Shown here in pieces: positions 46,577 through 55,444 of a stretch of 64,000 bases of DNA; position 1 is the first letter of the stretch, and each line of letters starts with the position of its first letter. The notes below the pieces were generated by a model. That model saw only the letters and a list, made by a program, of their open reading frames with translations, was not told the DNA's origin and made no database searches. The stretch is from the NCBI RefSeq assembly GCF_945957525.1, contig NZ_CAMFLA010000020.1, positions 1-64,000 of the forward strand. Direction: 5' to 3'. Both the position numbers and the translations under genes were made by a program. This stretch comes from an uncultured Aquitalea sp. GTDB taxonomy: Bacteria; Pseudomonadota; Gammaproteobacteria; Burkholderiales; Chromobacteriaceae.

Positions 46577-46789
46577 CTATTGCCTTTTTAACGGGTCCAG
46601 CAGGGGTCGCAGTCCATTGTGGTCCATCTCCTGCATCAGTTGCAGCAAACGACCGATCTCGCCTTTGGGGAAACCTTCTCGCGCGAACCAGTTGAGATAA
46701 TTGCCGGGCAAGTCGCAAATCAGCGTGCCCTTGTGCTTGCCGAAGGGCATGGCGGTGCGCACCAGCCGCTCCAGATCGTCTCTTTGCAT
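46577..46789 (-). CDS. DUF3820 small protein
   Basis: The 70-residue protein has the DUF3820 core, MPFGKHKGTLICDLPGNYLN, then WFAREGFPKGEIGRLLQLM. The family resembles the small RNase H-independent PFGKHKG fold found in exonuclease-like proteins and is sometimes called quorum-regulated; no activity is established. It lies 3 bp before ylqF on the same strand and shares its promoter, which must lie in the intergenic region beyond 46789. Confidence 0.85.
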   Translation of the reverse strand: MQRDDLERLVRTAMPFGKHKGTLICDLPGNYLNWFAREGFPKGEIGRLLQLMQEMDHNGLRPLLDPLKRQ

Positions 46790-47194
46790 GATGGACTACC
46801 GGACAGGAGGATGCGCATTGTGCCAAAGCCAGCGCCGATGCGCCAATCCGCCTTGATTTCAAGGCCATATCCGCAACACTGCAGCGCGCTTGACCTGCCG
46901 CAAGCCGGCCGGGCTTTTCGCTGTTCGCCCTGTCCCGCCGGGGCTAGGATGTTGCGGACCGGGCCAGCTTGTGCTGACGTTGCCCCATCGTCGTCACGAC
47001 GATGACTCCACAGCGACGCAGGCCCTGCCGCGATGTCGCGCGCCAGTGCGACATCGGCGAACCCAAACCGGATTCCGGTTACCGGTTCGCGCAGAGCCGC
47101 TTTGGGCGCCTTCCAACCAGGGCGCCCGCTTTTTTCCCGGCGACCGCCGGGACGAAGGCTCGCCCCGGGCGTTTCCTCTTCGGCGCGGGCCCTG
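46790..47194. other. Intergenic region with several hairpins, no protein gene
   Basis: This 405-bp stretch holds no convincing protein gene; the frame at 46890-47201 has no ribosome-binding site and reads as Arg/Pro-rich noise. The middle and right parts carry successive hairpins ending in a plus-strand terminator, described as a candidate RNA. The left part should contain the promoter of DUF3820-ylqF (minus strand). Confidence 0.6.
46945..47135 (+). ncRNA. Candidate structured small RNA
   Basis: Consecutive perfect hairpins lie at 46986-47004 (9-bp arms, one-base loop) and 47031-47056 (CGATGTCGC with GCGACATCG). A short AACCGG/CCGGTT pair follows near 47068-47081. The series ends at a terminator: GGGCGCC (47104-47110), GGCGCCC (47121-47127) and a T6 tract. 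A TAGGAT box at 46945-46950 could be a -10, though its -35 is poor. No 6S, 4.5S, RNase P or tmRNA signature was recognised. Expression is not proven. Confidence 0.3.
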
Positions 47195-47533
47195 TCAGTA
47201 GGGCAACGGTTTGCCGTCGTTCAGCGCCAGCACCCCGCGAATGACGCGGTAAAGCGCCCACACCCACAGCACGCCCACCACCAAAAATCCCACCAGAATC
47301 AACTTGAGAACGATGCCGATCAGCAACACCGGCAGCCCTATCCAGAAAGTGCGCAGCTGCCAGAGGAAATGGCTTTCGTAAATCGTCCCGCGCGTGTCCT
47401 CGCGCTTCAGATGATTGACGATGACAGCGGCAATCCAGCCCACACCGGTAAACAGTCCTATGCCTTGCAGGATATAAACGATCAGCGTGAGGTTGTTCAG
47501 GCGACGTTCATCGTCGCGGGTAATGATGTCCAT
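47195..47533 (-). CDS. DUF4870-like small membrane protein
   Basis: The 112-residue protein has three membrane helices: TLIVYILQGIGLFTGVGWIA, FWIGLPVLLIGIVLKLILVG and VVGVLWVWALYRVIRGVLAL. The loop HLKREDTRGTIYESHFLWQL is typical of the DUF4870/YidH-like membrane family. It ends in NDGKPLPY. It is of unknown function. The gene lies 21 bp downstream of the 204-codon hypothetical gene on the same strand and probably shares its transcript and attenuator. Confidence 0.82.
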   Translation of the reverse strand: MDIITRDDERRLNNLTLIVYILQGIGLFTGVGWIAAVIVNHLKREDTRGTIYESHFLWQLRTFWIGLPVLLIGIVLKLILVGFLVVGVLWVWALYRVIRGVLALNDGKPLPY

Positions 47534-47554
47534 ATCGTCCTTGTCTTGCGACAG

Positions 47555-48169
47555 TCAGTGCAGGCCCAGCCCGACCAGCCGGCTGCCAAGATGGCGACGG
47601 CAATGTTCGCGCAATTGGCGGCTGGCGCTCAGGCAGCCGGCCATGTCGGTGGCGCGACCAGGGGCCAAGCTCGGGTGCAGGCTCCAGGCCTGCAACAGCG
47701 GTTGCTCTCCGGACGGCGCCAGCAGGCCGGTCATCAGCACGGGGCTGGCCGGCGGCAAGGCGTGCCCGGTTTCTTCCGACAAGGCTTTCAGACGCTGGTT
47801 CGCTTCATCCAGACAAGGCAAGGTTGTGGTCGTCACCACCACATGGCTAAGGCGCAGCACGGCGATGCGTGCGGCCAGCCAGTCGGCGGCATCCGCCAGC
47901 CGGGCCGGCATGCAGCCCTTCGCCCCGCGCTGCCGGCGCGACGCCAGCAACATGGCCAAGGCGCGAATCTCCGGCAGCAGGGACTCCAGCACCACCTGCC
48001 CGGTTGCCGCGCCGGTCAGCAGATAGTCGCGCAGATAGCCTGCCTGCGGCGCAACGGTATTGGCAAAAGCCTCACCATCGGTAAGCAGGGTGACAGACCA
48101 CGCTTCGCCCTCAAGGGCGGCGCGGGCGCTGGCACGGGCAATCTGCACGGCATCGCTGACTTCGTTCAT
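47555..48169 (-). CDS. Hypothetical protein behind an aromatic-leader attenuator
   Basis: I do not recognise this 204-residue protein. It has no signal peptide or membrane helix and is rich in Ala, Leu and Arg, with long predicted helices (DAVQIARASARAALEGEAWS, LLPEIRALAMLLASRRQRG). It contains four Cys (GCMPAR, LPCLDE, AGCLSA, EHCRRH). GGAGACC precedes the ATG at a good distance. The 5' leader carries an aromatic-rich mini-ORF and a terminator hairpin 62 bp before the start, suggesting control by aromatic aminoacyl-tRNA supply. The DUF4870 gene follows after 21 bp. Confidence 0.75.
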   Translation of the reverse strand: MNEVSDAVQIARASARAALEGEAWSVTLLTDGEAFANTVAPQAGYLRDYLLTGAATGQVVLESLLPEIRALAMLLASRRQRGAKGCMPARLADAADWLAARIAVLRLSHVVVTTTTLPCLDEANQRLKALSEETGHALPPASPVLMTGLLAPSGEQPLLQAWSLHPSLAPGRATDMAGCLSASRQLREHCRRHLGSRLVGLGLH

Positions 48170-48231
48170 GACCAGGTCTCCAGTATTGGCCGCTGCGGCT
48201 GCCGGAGCTGATTTGTCGGAAACTGCAAAAA

Positions 48232-48263
48232 CAAATGCCGCCGGAGAACCGCGGCGGCATTTG
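48232..48263 (-). terminator. Terminator/attenuator hairpin after the leader peptide
   Basis: Twelve-base arms CAAATGCCGCCG (48232-48243) and CGGCGGCATTTG (48252-48263) pair perfectly. On the minus strand the hairpin is followed by TTTTTGCAG. It starts 35 bp after the mini-ORF stop. Its 5' arm (GCCGCC) can instead pair with GGCGGC inside the mini-ORF (plus-strand 48314-48319), so two exclusive structures are possible. Confidence 0.75.
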
Positions 48264-48298
48264 GGGGAATTTGTTTCGGTGTGGCTTTCTTTAGTCCG

Positions 48299-48373
48299 TC
48301 AACATCCCTTGGCGCCGCCTGAGCTGCGGTACCAATAAAAATAGACGTTGTATACGACGGAGAAAGTAACCAT
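48299..48373 (-). CDS. 24-residue aromatic-rich leader peptide or microprotein
   Basis: An ATG-to-TGA frame encodes MVTFSVVYNV, then YFYWYR, ending SSGGAKGC. Between residues 8 and 16 six of nine residues are Tyr, Phe or Trp. An AGGATGG sequence lies 8 bases before the ATG. A TTGACG-N17-CAGGAT promoter ends 8 bases before it, so the mRNA could be leaderless or the AGGA may act as the ribosome-binding site. The terminator follows 35 bp after the stop. This resembles phe/tyr/trp-type leader peptides; a free membrane microprotein is the alternative. Confidence 0.5.
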   Translation of the reverse strand: MVTFSVVYNVYFYWYRSSGGAKGC

Positions 48374-48380
48374 GTCGGCC

Positions 48381-48409
48381 ATCCTGCCAAGGTTGACCGA
48401 AGGCGTCAA
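48381..48409 (-). promoter_or_regulatory. Promoter upstream of the leader peptide
   Basis: On the minus strand TTGACG (48409-48404), a 17-bp spacer and CAGGAT (48386-48381) form a good sigma-70 promoter. It lies between the etfQO terminator and the mini-ORF. Confidence 0.5.
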
Positions 48410-48462
48410 GCCGGGCCGGGTCGTTTTTTTGCGCTGCGTCATGCCGGCGTGGCGCAAAGCGC

Positions 48463-48485
48463 AAAAAAACCCGCCGGCGGCGGGT
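48463..48485 (-). terminator. Terminator of etfQO
   Basis: Seven-base arms ACCCGCC (48469-48475) and GGCGGGT (48479-48485) around GGC run into a T7 tract on the minus strand (48463-48469), 22 bp after the stop. The T7 tract also forms one arm of a wider 12-bp inverted repeat (48423-48434 with 48459-48470). Confidence 0.9.
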
Positions 48486-48507
48486 CTTTGTGGGCAAGCC
48501 TCGCGAC

Positions 48508-50142
48508 TTACATATTCGGATAGTTCGGGCCGCCACCGCCTTCCGGCGTTGTCCAGTTGATGTTCTGGGTGGGGTCCTTGATATCACAGGTTTTGCAATG
48601 CACGCAGTTCTGCGCATTGATCTGCAGGCGCGGCTCGCCCTCTTCCTGACCAACGATCTCGTACACGCCAGCCGGGCAGTAACGCTGCTCGGGCGCGGCA
48701 TAGGTAGCCAGATTGACAGCGACGGGCACGTCGGCGTTTTTCAGCTTCAGGTGCGGCGGTTGATCTTCACTGTGGTTGGTGTTGGAAATGAACACCGACG
48801 ACAGCCGGTCAAACGTCAGCACGCCATCCGGCTTGGGATAGTTGATAGGCGAGCAATCACTGGCCGGCAGCAGGGTTTCATGGTCTGCATGCTTGTGACG
48901 CAGCGTCCACGGTGCCTTGCCGCGGAACAGGAAGGTGTCGATGGCCGAATAGATCATGGCCGGCCACAACCCCCAGCGGAAAGACGGGCGGATATTGCGC
49001 ACCTGGTGCAGCTCTTCATGCAACCAGCTGTTGCGGAAAGCCTCGGCATAGCCCTTCACTTCCAGCCCTTGCGCTTCGGGGCTAGCCGTCAGGGTGTCGT
49101 ACACCGCATCGGCAGCCAGCATGGCCGATTTCATGGCGGTGTGCGTGCCCTTGATCTTGGGCACATTGAGGAAGCCGGCGGTATCGCCCACCAGCAAGCC
49201 GCCCGGGAAGGTCAGCTTGGGCACGCTTTGCAGGCCGCCTTCCGACAGCGCGCGCGCGCCGTAAGACAAGCGACGGCCTCCTTCAAACACCCCACGAATG
49301 GCCGGGTGGGTCTTGAAGCGCTGGAATTCCTCGAATGGCGACAAATAGGGGTTCTGGTAATCCAGTCCCACCACATAACCCACCACAACCTGATTGTCTT
49401 CCAGATGGTAGAGGAAGGAGCCGCCGTAAGTGGCGGTGTCCACCGGCCACCCCACGGTGTGGGTGATGGCGCCTGGCTGATGATTTTCCGGTTTGACTTC
49501 CCACAGTTCCTTGATGCCGATGCCGTAGGTTTGCGGATCAGCGCCATCGCGCAGTTTGAAGCGCTCGAACAAGGCCTTGGTGAGCGAGCCGCGACAGCCT
49601 TCGGCAAACACCGTCTGGCGAGCCCACAGCTCCATGCCCGGCTCGCCTTCCTGATCGCCGTTCTTGCCGGTGCCCATCGCGCCGGTGGCCACACCCTTGA
49701 CCGAACCATCAGCGTGGTAGAGCACTTCTGCGGCGGCAAAGCCCGGGTAGATTTCCACGCCCAGCGCTTCGGCCTGCTCGCCCAGCCAGCGACAGAAATT
49801 GCCCAAGCTGACGATGTAGTTGCCGTGATTGTGCATCTGCGGCGGAGTAGGCAACTGGATGGACTCGGTTTCCGTCAGGTAGAGGAAACGGTCGGACAGG
49901 GCCGGCGTGTTCAGCGGCGCGCCTTTTTCTTTCCAATCGGGGATGAGCTCCGTCAGCGCGCCGGTTTCAATCACGGCGCCGGACAGAATGTGAGCGCCGA
50001 TTTCGGAGCCCTTTTCCAGCAGACAGACACTGATATCCTGGCCCTTTTCAGCAGCCAGCTGTTTGAGGCGAATCGCCGCGGCCAGCCCGGAAGGGCCGCC
50101 GCCGACGATCACCACATCGTATTCCATGTATTCGCGTTCCAC
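48508..50142 (-). CDS. Electron transfer flavoprotein-ubiquinone oxidoreductase
   Basis: The 544-residue protein has the N-terminal FAD motif [20 protein letters not shown], and the internal motifs [14 protein letters not shown] and [20 protein letters not shown]. The C-terminal [4Fe-4S] ferredoxin-like region has cysteines at YCPAGVYEI and [16 protein letters not shown]. It is inner-membrane associated and passes electrons from reduced ETF to ubiquinone. Here the donors would include the glutaryl-CoA dehydrogenase encoded downstream of iclR. I use GTG 50142, because AAAGGAG precedes it by 5 bases; upstream ATGs in frame lack support and the fold starts at the next Met. Confidence 0.95.
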   Translation of the reverse strand: MEREYMEYDVVIVGGGPSGLAAAIRLKQLAAEKGQDISVCLLEKGSEIGAHILSGAVIETGALTELIPDWKEKGAPLNTPALSDRFLYLTETESIQLPTPPQMHNHGNYIVSLGNFCRWLGEQAEALGVEIYPGFAAAEVLYHADGSVKGVATGAMGTGKNGDQEGEPGMELWARQTVFAEGCRGSLTKALFERFKLRDGADPQTYGIGIKELWEVKPENHQPGAITHTVGWPVDTATYGGSFLYHLEDNQVVVGYVVGLDYQNPYLSPFEEFQRFKTHPAIRGVFEGGRRLSYGARALSEGGLQSVPKLTFPGGLLVGDTAGFLNVPKIKGTHTAMKSAMLAADAVYDTLTASPEAQGLEVKGYAEAFRNSWLHEELHQVRNIRPSFRWGLWPAMIYSAIDTFLFRGKAPWTLRHKHADHETLLPASDCSPINYPKPDGVLTFDRLSSVFISNTNHSEDQPPHLKLKNADVPVAVNLATYAAPEQRYCPAGVYEIVGQEEGEPRLQINAQNCVHCKTCDIKDPTQNINWTTPEGGGGPNYPNM

Positions 50143-50235
50143 CGCATCTCCTTTGCGCCCGTGGGGCTGTCCCTTTTTATGACTGCCCACCATCATGCAT
50201 TGAAGCAGTCGCGCTCGTCAAAATCAAACAAGCGT

Positions 50236-51426
50236 TTAAACTACGCCGCTTTGCCGCAGCGCAGCAACAGAGGCAGCATCATAGCCCAGCGTGCGCAACA
50301 CGTCCTCAGTATGTTCTCCCAACTTGGGAGGGGCCTGATTGTACTCGACCGGCGTGCCGGAAAGTTTGATCGGACACCCTACCAAGGGCACATTTTGACC
50401 CGCCGTGTCGCGCAGACTGATTTCCAGGCCGCGATGGCGCAATTGCGGATCATTAAAGGCTTCGTCCACGGTATTGATCGGCCCGCAAGGCACGCCGGCG
50501 GCGTCCAGATCCTTCAGCCACTCGTCGCGAGCGCGCGCGAGAAACGCTTCGGCCAACATCGGCACCAGCGTCTCGCGGTGCTTGACGCGCGCCGGATTGG
50601 TGGCGAAGCGCTCGTCCTCGGCGAGCGCGGTCTGGCCGATCAGCTGGCACACCGCGCGGAACTGTTTGTCGTTGCCGCAGGCAAGAATGAAGTGACCATC
50701 CGCGCAACGGAATACCTGGTAGGGCACGATGTTGGCGTGCGCGTTGCCCAAGCGCTTCGGTACTTCGCGACCGATCAGCCAGTTCATGTTGATGTTGGCC
50801 AGGGTCGCCACCGAGCAATCAAACAGCGCCATGTCCACATACTGGCCTTCGCCGGTGCGACCGCGCGCGATCAGGGCAGCCAGGATAGCGTTGGCCGCAT
50901 ACAAGCCAGTAAAGAGATCGGTCACCGCCACGCCCACTTTGTGCGGTTCGCCGTCGGCCGGGCCGGTGATGCTCATCAGCCCGGACATGCCTTGCACGAT
51001 GTAGTCGTAGCCGGGCAGTTCGGCATAAGGCCCCGTCTGGCCGAAGCCGGTGATGGAACAATACACCAGCCGGGGATTCACGGCCTTGAGGCTGTCGTAA
51101 TCCAGGCCATACTTCTTCAGCCCGCCCACCTTGTAGTTCTCCAGCAGCACATCGGCCTCGGCCGCCAGCTTGCGCACAATCTCCTGCCCTGCCGGCTGGG
51201 TGATGTCCACCGTAACGGACTGTTTGCCCCGGTTGGCGCAAAGGAAATAAGCCGCAGTGCCGTCCGGCAAGCTGGGCGGCGCCCACTGGCGGGTATCGTC
51301 GCCCGCGCCGGGACGTTCCACCTTGATGACTTCGGCGCCCAGATCGGCCAGCAGCTGTCCGGTCCAGGGGCCGGCCAGTACCCGCGACAAATCCAGAACC
51401 TTGATGCCTTCCAGTGCGCCAGCCAT
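50236..51426 (-). CDS. Class III CoA transferase (CaiB/BaiF), probably glutarate-specific
   Basis: The 396-residue protein matches family III CoA transferases. LEGIKVLDLSRVLAGPWTGQ and LGAEVIKVERPGAGDDTRQW lie at the N-terminus. YSSI-like LVYCSITGFGQTGPYAELPG is followed by YDYIVQGMSGLMSITGPADG. The catalytic Asp is in GQYVDMALFDC. Together with the adjacent gcdH it most likely activates glutarate to glutaryl-CoA using succinyl-CoA, as described for SugCT-type enzymes. TAAGGAG precedes ATG 51426. It is 193 bp downstream of gcdH, with a terminator and a 10-mer copy between them. Confidence 0.88.
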   Translation of the reverse strand: MAGALEGIKVLDLSRVLAGPWTGQLLADLGAEVIKVERPGAGDDTRQWAPPSLPDGTAAYFLCANRGKQSVTVDITQPAGQEIVRKLAAEADVLLENYKVGGLKKYGLDYDSLKAVNPRLVYCSITGFGQTGPYAELPGYDYIVQGMSGLMSITGPADGEPHKVGVAVTDLFTGLYAANAILAALIARGRTGEGQYVDMALFDCSVATLANINMNWLIGREVPKRLGNAHANIVPYQVFRCADGHFILACGNDKQFRAVCQLIGQTALAEDERFATNPARVKHRETLVPMLAEAFLARARDEWLKDLDAAGVPCGPINTVDEAFNDPQLRHRGLEISLRDTAGQNVPLVGCPIKLSGTPVEYNQAPPKLGEHTEDVLRTLGYDAASVAALRQSGVV

Positions 51427-51533
51427 GTTTGCTCTCCTTAGATAACGGTATTGTCGCGCGCGCGGATCGGCCGTCGCGCGGATGAACAGGATGCTGCCGG
51501 CTCTTCGGCCAACCGGCACCATGCTGCGCACCC

Positions 51534-51561
51534 AAAAAAAGGGCCCGGTGCTACCCGGGCC
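51534..51561 (-). terminator. Terminator of gcdH
   Basis: GGCCCGG (51542-51548) and CCGGGCC (51555-51561) form a stem followed on the minus strand by a T7 tract (51534-51540), about 60 bp after the gcdH stop. Confidence 0.8.
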
Positions 51562-51619
51562 TCAAGGACAGACAGGAACCAACGACGGGAGCCGGTGGAG
51601 CCAGACCCCCGTCGTGCTA

Positions 51620-52807
51620 TCAGGCAAATGCCTGAATACCGGTCTGGGCTCGGCCCAGAATCAGGGCATGCACATCGTGCGTACCTTCATAAGTGTTGAC
51701 GGCTTCCAGGTTCATCACGTGGCGGATGACATGGAACTCGTCGGCAATACCGTTGCCGCCGTGCATATCGCGCGCGATGCGGGCGATATCCAGCGATTTG
51801 CCGCAGTTGTTGCGCTTGATCAGCGAAATCATTTCCGGCGCAGCCTTGCCCTCGTCCATCAGGCGACCCACGCGCAGCGCGGCTTGCAGGCCCAGTGCGA
51901 TTTCAGTCTGCATATTGGCCAGCTTGAGCTGCACCAACTGAGTGGCGGCCAGCGGGCGGCCAAACTGCTTGCGGTCCAGGGTGTACTGACGCGCGGCGTG
52001 CCAGCAGAACTCGGCGGCGCCCATCGCGCCCCAAGCGATGCCGTAACGGGCTTTGTTCAGGCAGCCGAACGGGCCCTTCAGGCCTTTGACATGCGGCAGG
52101 ATGGCGTCTTCCGGCACTTCCACGTTGTCCATGACGATTTCGCCGGTGATGGAAGCGCGCAGGCTGAACTTGCCGTGGATCTTGGGGGCGGACAAACCCT
52201 TCATGCCCTTTTCCAGCACAAAGCCGCGGATCTCGCCTTCGTCATCCTTGGCCCACACCACGAACACATCGGCCACCGGGCTGTTGGTGATCCACATCTT
52301 GCTGCCGTTCAGCACATAGCCGCCGTCCACTTTGCGGGCGCGGGTCTTCATGCCGGCCGGGTCGGAGCCGGCGTCCGGCTCAGTCAGGCCGAAACAGCCC
52401 ACCCATTCGCCGGTGGCGAGCTTGGGCAGGTATTTGTCTTTTTGCGCATCGGTGCCGTAGGCCCAGATGGGGTGCATTACCAAGGAGGACTGCACGCTCA
52501 TGGCCGAGCGGTAGCCGGAGTCGACACGCTCAACTTCACGAGCGATCAGGCCGTAAGCCACGCTGGAGAGACCGGCGCAACCGTAGCCGTCGATGGTGCA
52601 ACCCAGCAGGCCCAACTCGCCCATCTCGCTCATGATCTCGCGATCAAAGCGCTCTTCGCGGTTGGCGGTCAGCACGCGGGGCATCAGGCGCTCCTGACAG
52701 TAGTCGTAAGCGGTCTGCTGCACCATGCGCTCTTCTTCGGTGAGCAGGTCGGACAGAAGGAACGGATCTTCCCAAGCAAAGGGAGCGCGGCTGGACGATG
52801 CGGCCAT
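51620..52807 (-). CDS. gcdH: Glutaryl-CoA dehydrogenase
   Basis: The 395-residue acyl-CoA dehydrogenase has [20 protein letters not shown] (FAD/substrate site), [20 protein letters not shown], and [20 protein letters not shown]. The catalytic base Glu is in [20 protein letters not shown]. The pattern [19 protein letters not shown] at the N-terminus is typical of GcdH. It oxidatively decarboxylates glutaryl-CoA to crotonyl-CoA, feeding ETF. It is divergent from iclR, whose twin operator boxes lie in its leader. AAGGAG precedes ATG 52807; the frame extends to 52942 across the operator and is not used. Confidence 0.95.
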   Translation of the reverse strand: MAASSSRAPFAWEDPFLLSDLLTEEERMVQQTAYDYCQERLMPRVLTANREERFDREIMSEMGELGLLGCTIDGYGCAGLSSVAYGLIAREVERVDSGYRSAMSVQSSLVMHPIWAYGTDAQKDKYLPKLATGEWVGCFGLTEPDAGSDPAGMKTRARKVDGGYVLNGSKMWITNSPVADVFVVWAKDDEGEIRGFVLEKGMKGLSAPKIHGKFSLRASITGEIVMDNVEVPEDAILPHVKGLKGPFGCLNKARYGIAWGAMGAAEFCWHAARQYTLDRKQFGRPLAATQLVQLKLANMQTEIALGLQAALRVGRLMDEGKAAPEMISLIKRNNCGKSLDIARIARDMHGGNGIADEFHVIRHVMNLEAVNTYEGTHDVHALILGRAQTGIQAFA

Positions 52808-52832
52808 CTTGAATTTCTCCTTGGTTGACTTG

Positions 52833-52867
52833 TTCCGCATTGCGGAATTATGTTTTACATTGCAGAA
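52833..52867. promoter_or_regulatory. Twin IclR-type operator boxes between gcdH and iclR
   Basis: A perfect dyad TTCCGCATTGCGGAA (52833-52847) is followed by a degenerate copy TTTTACATTGCAGAA (52853-52867). The centres are 20 bp apart, about two helical turns. They lie 26 bp before gcdH and about 93 bp before iclR, a suitable place for control of both. Confidence 0.75.
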
Positions 52868-52959
52868 TAGACTAACAACTCCATTTCGGGATGTAAAGCC
52901 ATTTCTTACCCCTGGCCGCCAGTCTGTTATGCTGGCCGCCACATTGAATCGAGGTAGGC

Positions 52960-53730
52960 ATGCAGGAAGAAGATGACAAGGACCGGCTGTTCGTCACCGC
53001 ACTGGCGCGCGGCCTGCAAGTGTTGGCGGCCTTTCGCCCGGGCGAATCCGCCCTTTCCAACAACGAACTGGCCACACGCACCGGCTTGCCCAAATCCACG
53101 GTGTCGCGACTCACCTACACGCTCACCCGGCTGGGCTATCTGACGCAGGATGAACACAGCGGTTTTTACCGTCTGGGCGTGGCGCTGCTGGCATTGGGCT
53201 CGGTAACGCTGGCCAGCTACGACATCCGCCAGGCGGCCGGGCCGCTGATGCGGGAGTTCGCCCTGAGCAATAATGTGTCCATCAGCCTGGCCATGCGCGA
53301 CGGCACTGATATGGTGTATCTGGAAACCTGCCGCAGTCAGTCGCGCGTCAGCGTGCAGTTGATGGTGGGCTCGCGCGTGCCCATCGCCACCACCGCCATT
53401 GGTCGCGCTTTTTATGCGGGCCTGAGCGAAGAGACCCGCGCCCTCCTGGACAAGGAGTTGGCCGAACGCTACGGCAAACGCTGGCCGGAATTGGACGCCC
53501 GCCTGCGCGAAGCCCGCGAGGACTATCGCCAGCGCGGCTATTCAGCGTCTTTCGGCGAGTACGAGCCGGACGTGATGGCGGTGGGCGTGCACCTGCCCTC
53601 GCCCAACCCGGGCCAGCCGCCGATGAGCCTCAACGCCAGCGGTCCGGCCTTCGCCTTCAGTGCCCAGACCATGCAAGAGCAGGTTGCGCCGGCGCTGATC
53701 GCGCTCAGGCAACGCATCGTGCCGGTGTGA
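52960..53730 (+). CDS. IclR-family transcriptional regulator
   Basis: The 256-residue protein has an N-terminal winged helix ([20 protein letters not shown], then [18 protein letters not shown]). The C-terminal IclR ligand-binding domain reads [37 protein letters not shown] and [20 protein letters not shown]. It probably regulates gcdH and itself through the twin palindrome in the shared intergenic region. The effector is likely a glutarate-pathway metabolite, but this is inference. A strong bidirectional terminator follows. Confidence 0.94.
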   Translation: MQEEDDKDRLFVTALARGLQVLAAFRPGESALSNNELATRTGLPKSTVSRLTYTLTRLGYLTQDEHSGFYRLGVALLALGSVTLASYDIRQAAGPLMREFALSNNVSISLAMRDGTDMVYLETCRSQSRVSVQLMVGSRVPIATTAIGRAFYAGLSEETRALLDKELAERYGKRWPELDARLREAREDYRQRGYSASFGEYEPDVMAVGVHLPSPNPGQPPMSLNASGPAFAFSAQTMQEQVAPALIALRQRIVPV

Positions 53731-53744
53731 TAGCCTGTGCCAAC

Positions 53745-53775
53745 AAAAAAGCCGCACTTTCCGTGCGGCTTTTTT
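53745..53775. terminator. Bidirectional terminator between iclR and the CBS gene
   Basis: Thirteen-base arms AAAAAAGCCGCAC (53745-53757) and GTGCGGCTTTTTT (53763-53775) pair perfectly around TTTCC and serve both converging genes. Confidence 0.95.
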
Positions 53776-53788
53776 CATCTGGACGGGC

Positions 53789-54223
53789 TCAAGCCGTCTG
53801 AATGTAGTGCACCAGCTGATTGATGGTCTCCTCCTGCTCGGCGATAGTGGCGTGCACCAGATCGCCGATGGAGAGCATGCCCAGCACAATGCTGGACTCC
53901 AGCACCGGCAAGTGGCGGATGTGCTTTTCGGTCATCAGCGCCATGCATTGATCCAGGGTTTGCTCCGGCGTGACATACACCACCCGGCTGGTCATGATGT
54001 CGCGGATACGGGTACCAGCCGAAGTGCGGCCCTGCAGCACGATGCGGCGGGCGTAGTCTCGCTCGGAAAAAATGCCCACCACATCGCCGGCCTCCATCAC
54101 CAGCACCGCGCCGATGTCGTTTTCCGCCATCACCTGCAAGGCCTGAAAAACCGTGCTGTCCGGCGCCACCGACACCAGCGAGCGCGAAGCCTTGCGTTCC
54201 AGAATCTGTCTGACAGTCTGCAT
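53789..54223 (-). CDS. Two-CBS-domain protein
   Basis: The 144-residue protein consists of a CBS pair: first VAPDSTVFQALQVMAENDIG with AVLVMEAGDVVGIFSERDYA, then VTPEQTLDQCMALMTEKHIR with HLPVLESSIVLGMLSIGDLV. FSERDYARRI is the usual adenine-nucleotide-binding signature, so it likely senses AMP/ATP or a similar ligand in the cytosol. No effector domain is attached. ATG 54223 is preceded by AAGGGG; an in-frame ATG at 54229 is closer to it. It is monocistronic. Confidence 0.9.
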   Translation of the reverse strand: MQTVRQILERKASRSLVSVAPDSTVFQALQVMAENDIGAVLVMEAGDVVGIFSERDYARRIVLQGRTSAGTRIRDIMTSRVVYVTPEQTLDQCMALMTEKHIRHLPVLESSIVLGMLSIGDLVHATIAEQEETINQLVHYIQTA

Positions 54224-54301
54224 TGTCATCCCCTTGTGTGTGCGACAGGGCACTGGACGCAGCCCCCTGTTTCACCACTATAGATCATGCCTGCCGGACA
54301 T

Positions 54302-54339
54302 AAAAAAACCGGCAGCGCTCGCAGCGCAGCCGGTTTTTC
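54302..54339. terminator. Terminator between argB and the CBS gene
   Basis: Outer arms AAAAACCGGC (54304-54313) and GCCGGTTTTT (54329-54338) enclose an inner GCGCT/AGCGC pair. On the minus strand the hairpin ends in T tracts about 62 bp after the argB stop. Confidence 0.85.
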
Positions 54340-54399
54340 ATTGCGGGATCAATCGCTTGCAAGGCCACTCGGCCGCCGCATGCCTGACTGGCTCCCCCC

Positions 54400-55383
<984 letters not shown>

Positions 55384-55444
55384 CTACTGAACAGTGATTT
55401 ATTAATTGCCATACTTGAGTAGTTGTTCTACATTCGCGCCATTA

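Noticed and set aside
48166..48390. 74-codon minus-strand frame over the attenuator
   Set aside because: It would translate through the promoter, mini-ORF and terminator stem in another frame. The 24-codon frame fits the regulatory layout better.
48490..51441. 983-codon open frame on the plus strand, antisense to etfQO and the CoA transferase
   Set aside because: The minus-strand genes have full domain matches. The antisense frame reads as His/Arg/Gln-rich sequence with no motif, which is common in GC-rich genes with strong third-position bias.
53793..53802. One exact GCCGTCTGAA, the Neisseria DNA-uptake core
   Set aside because: Only one copy was noticed in the window, inside the end of the CBS gene. 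True uptake sequences would occur dozens of times, so this is chance.
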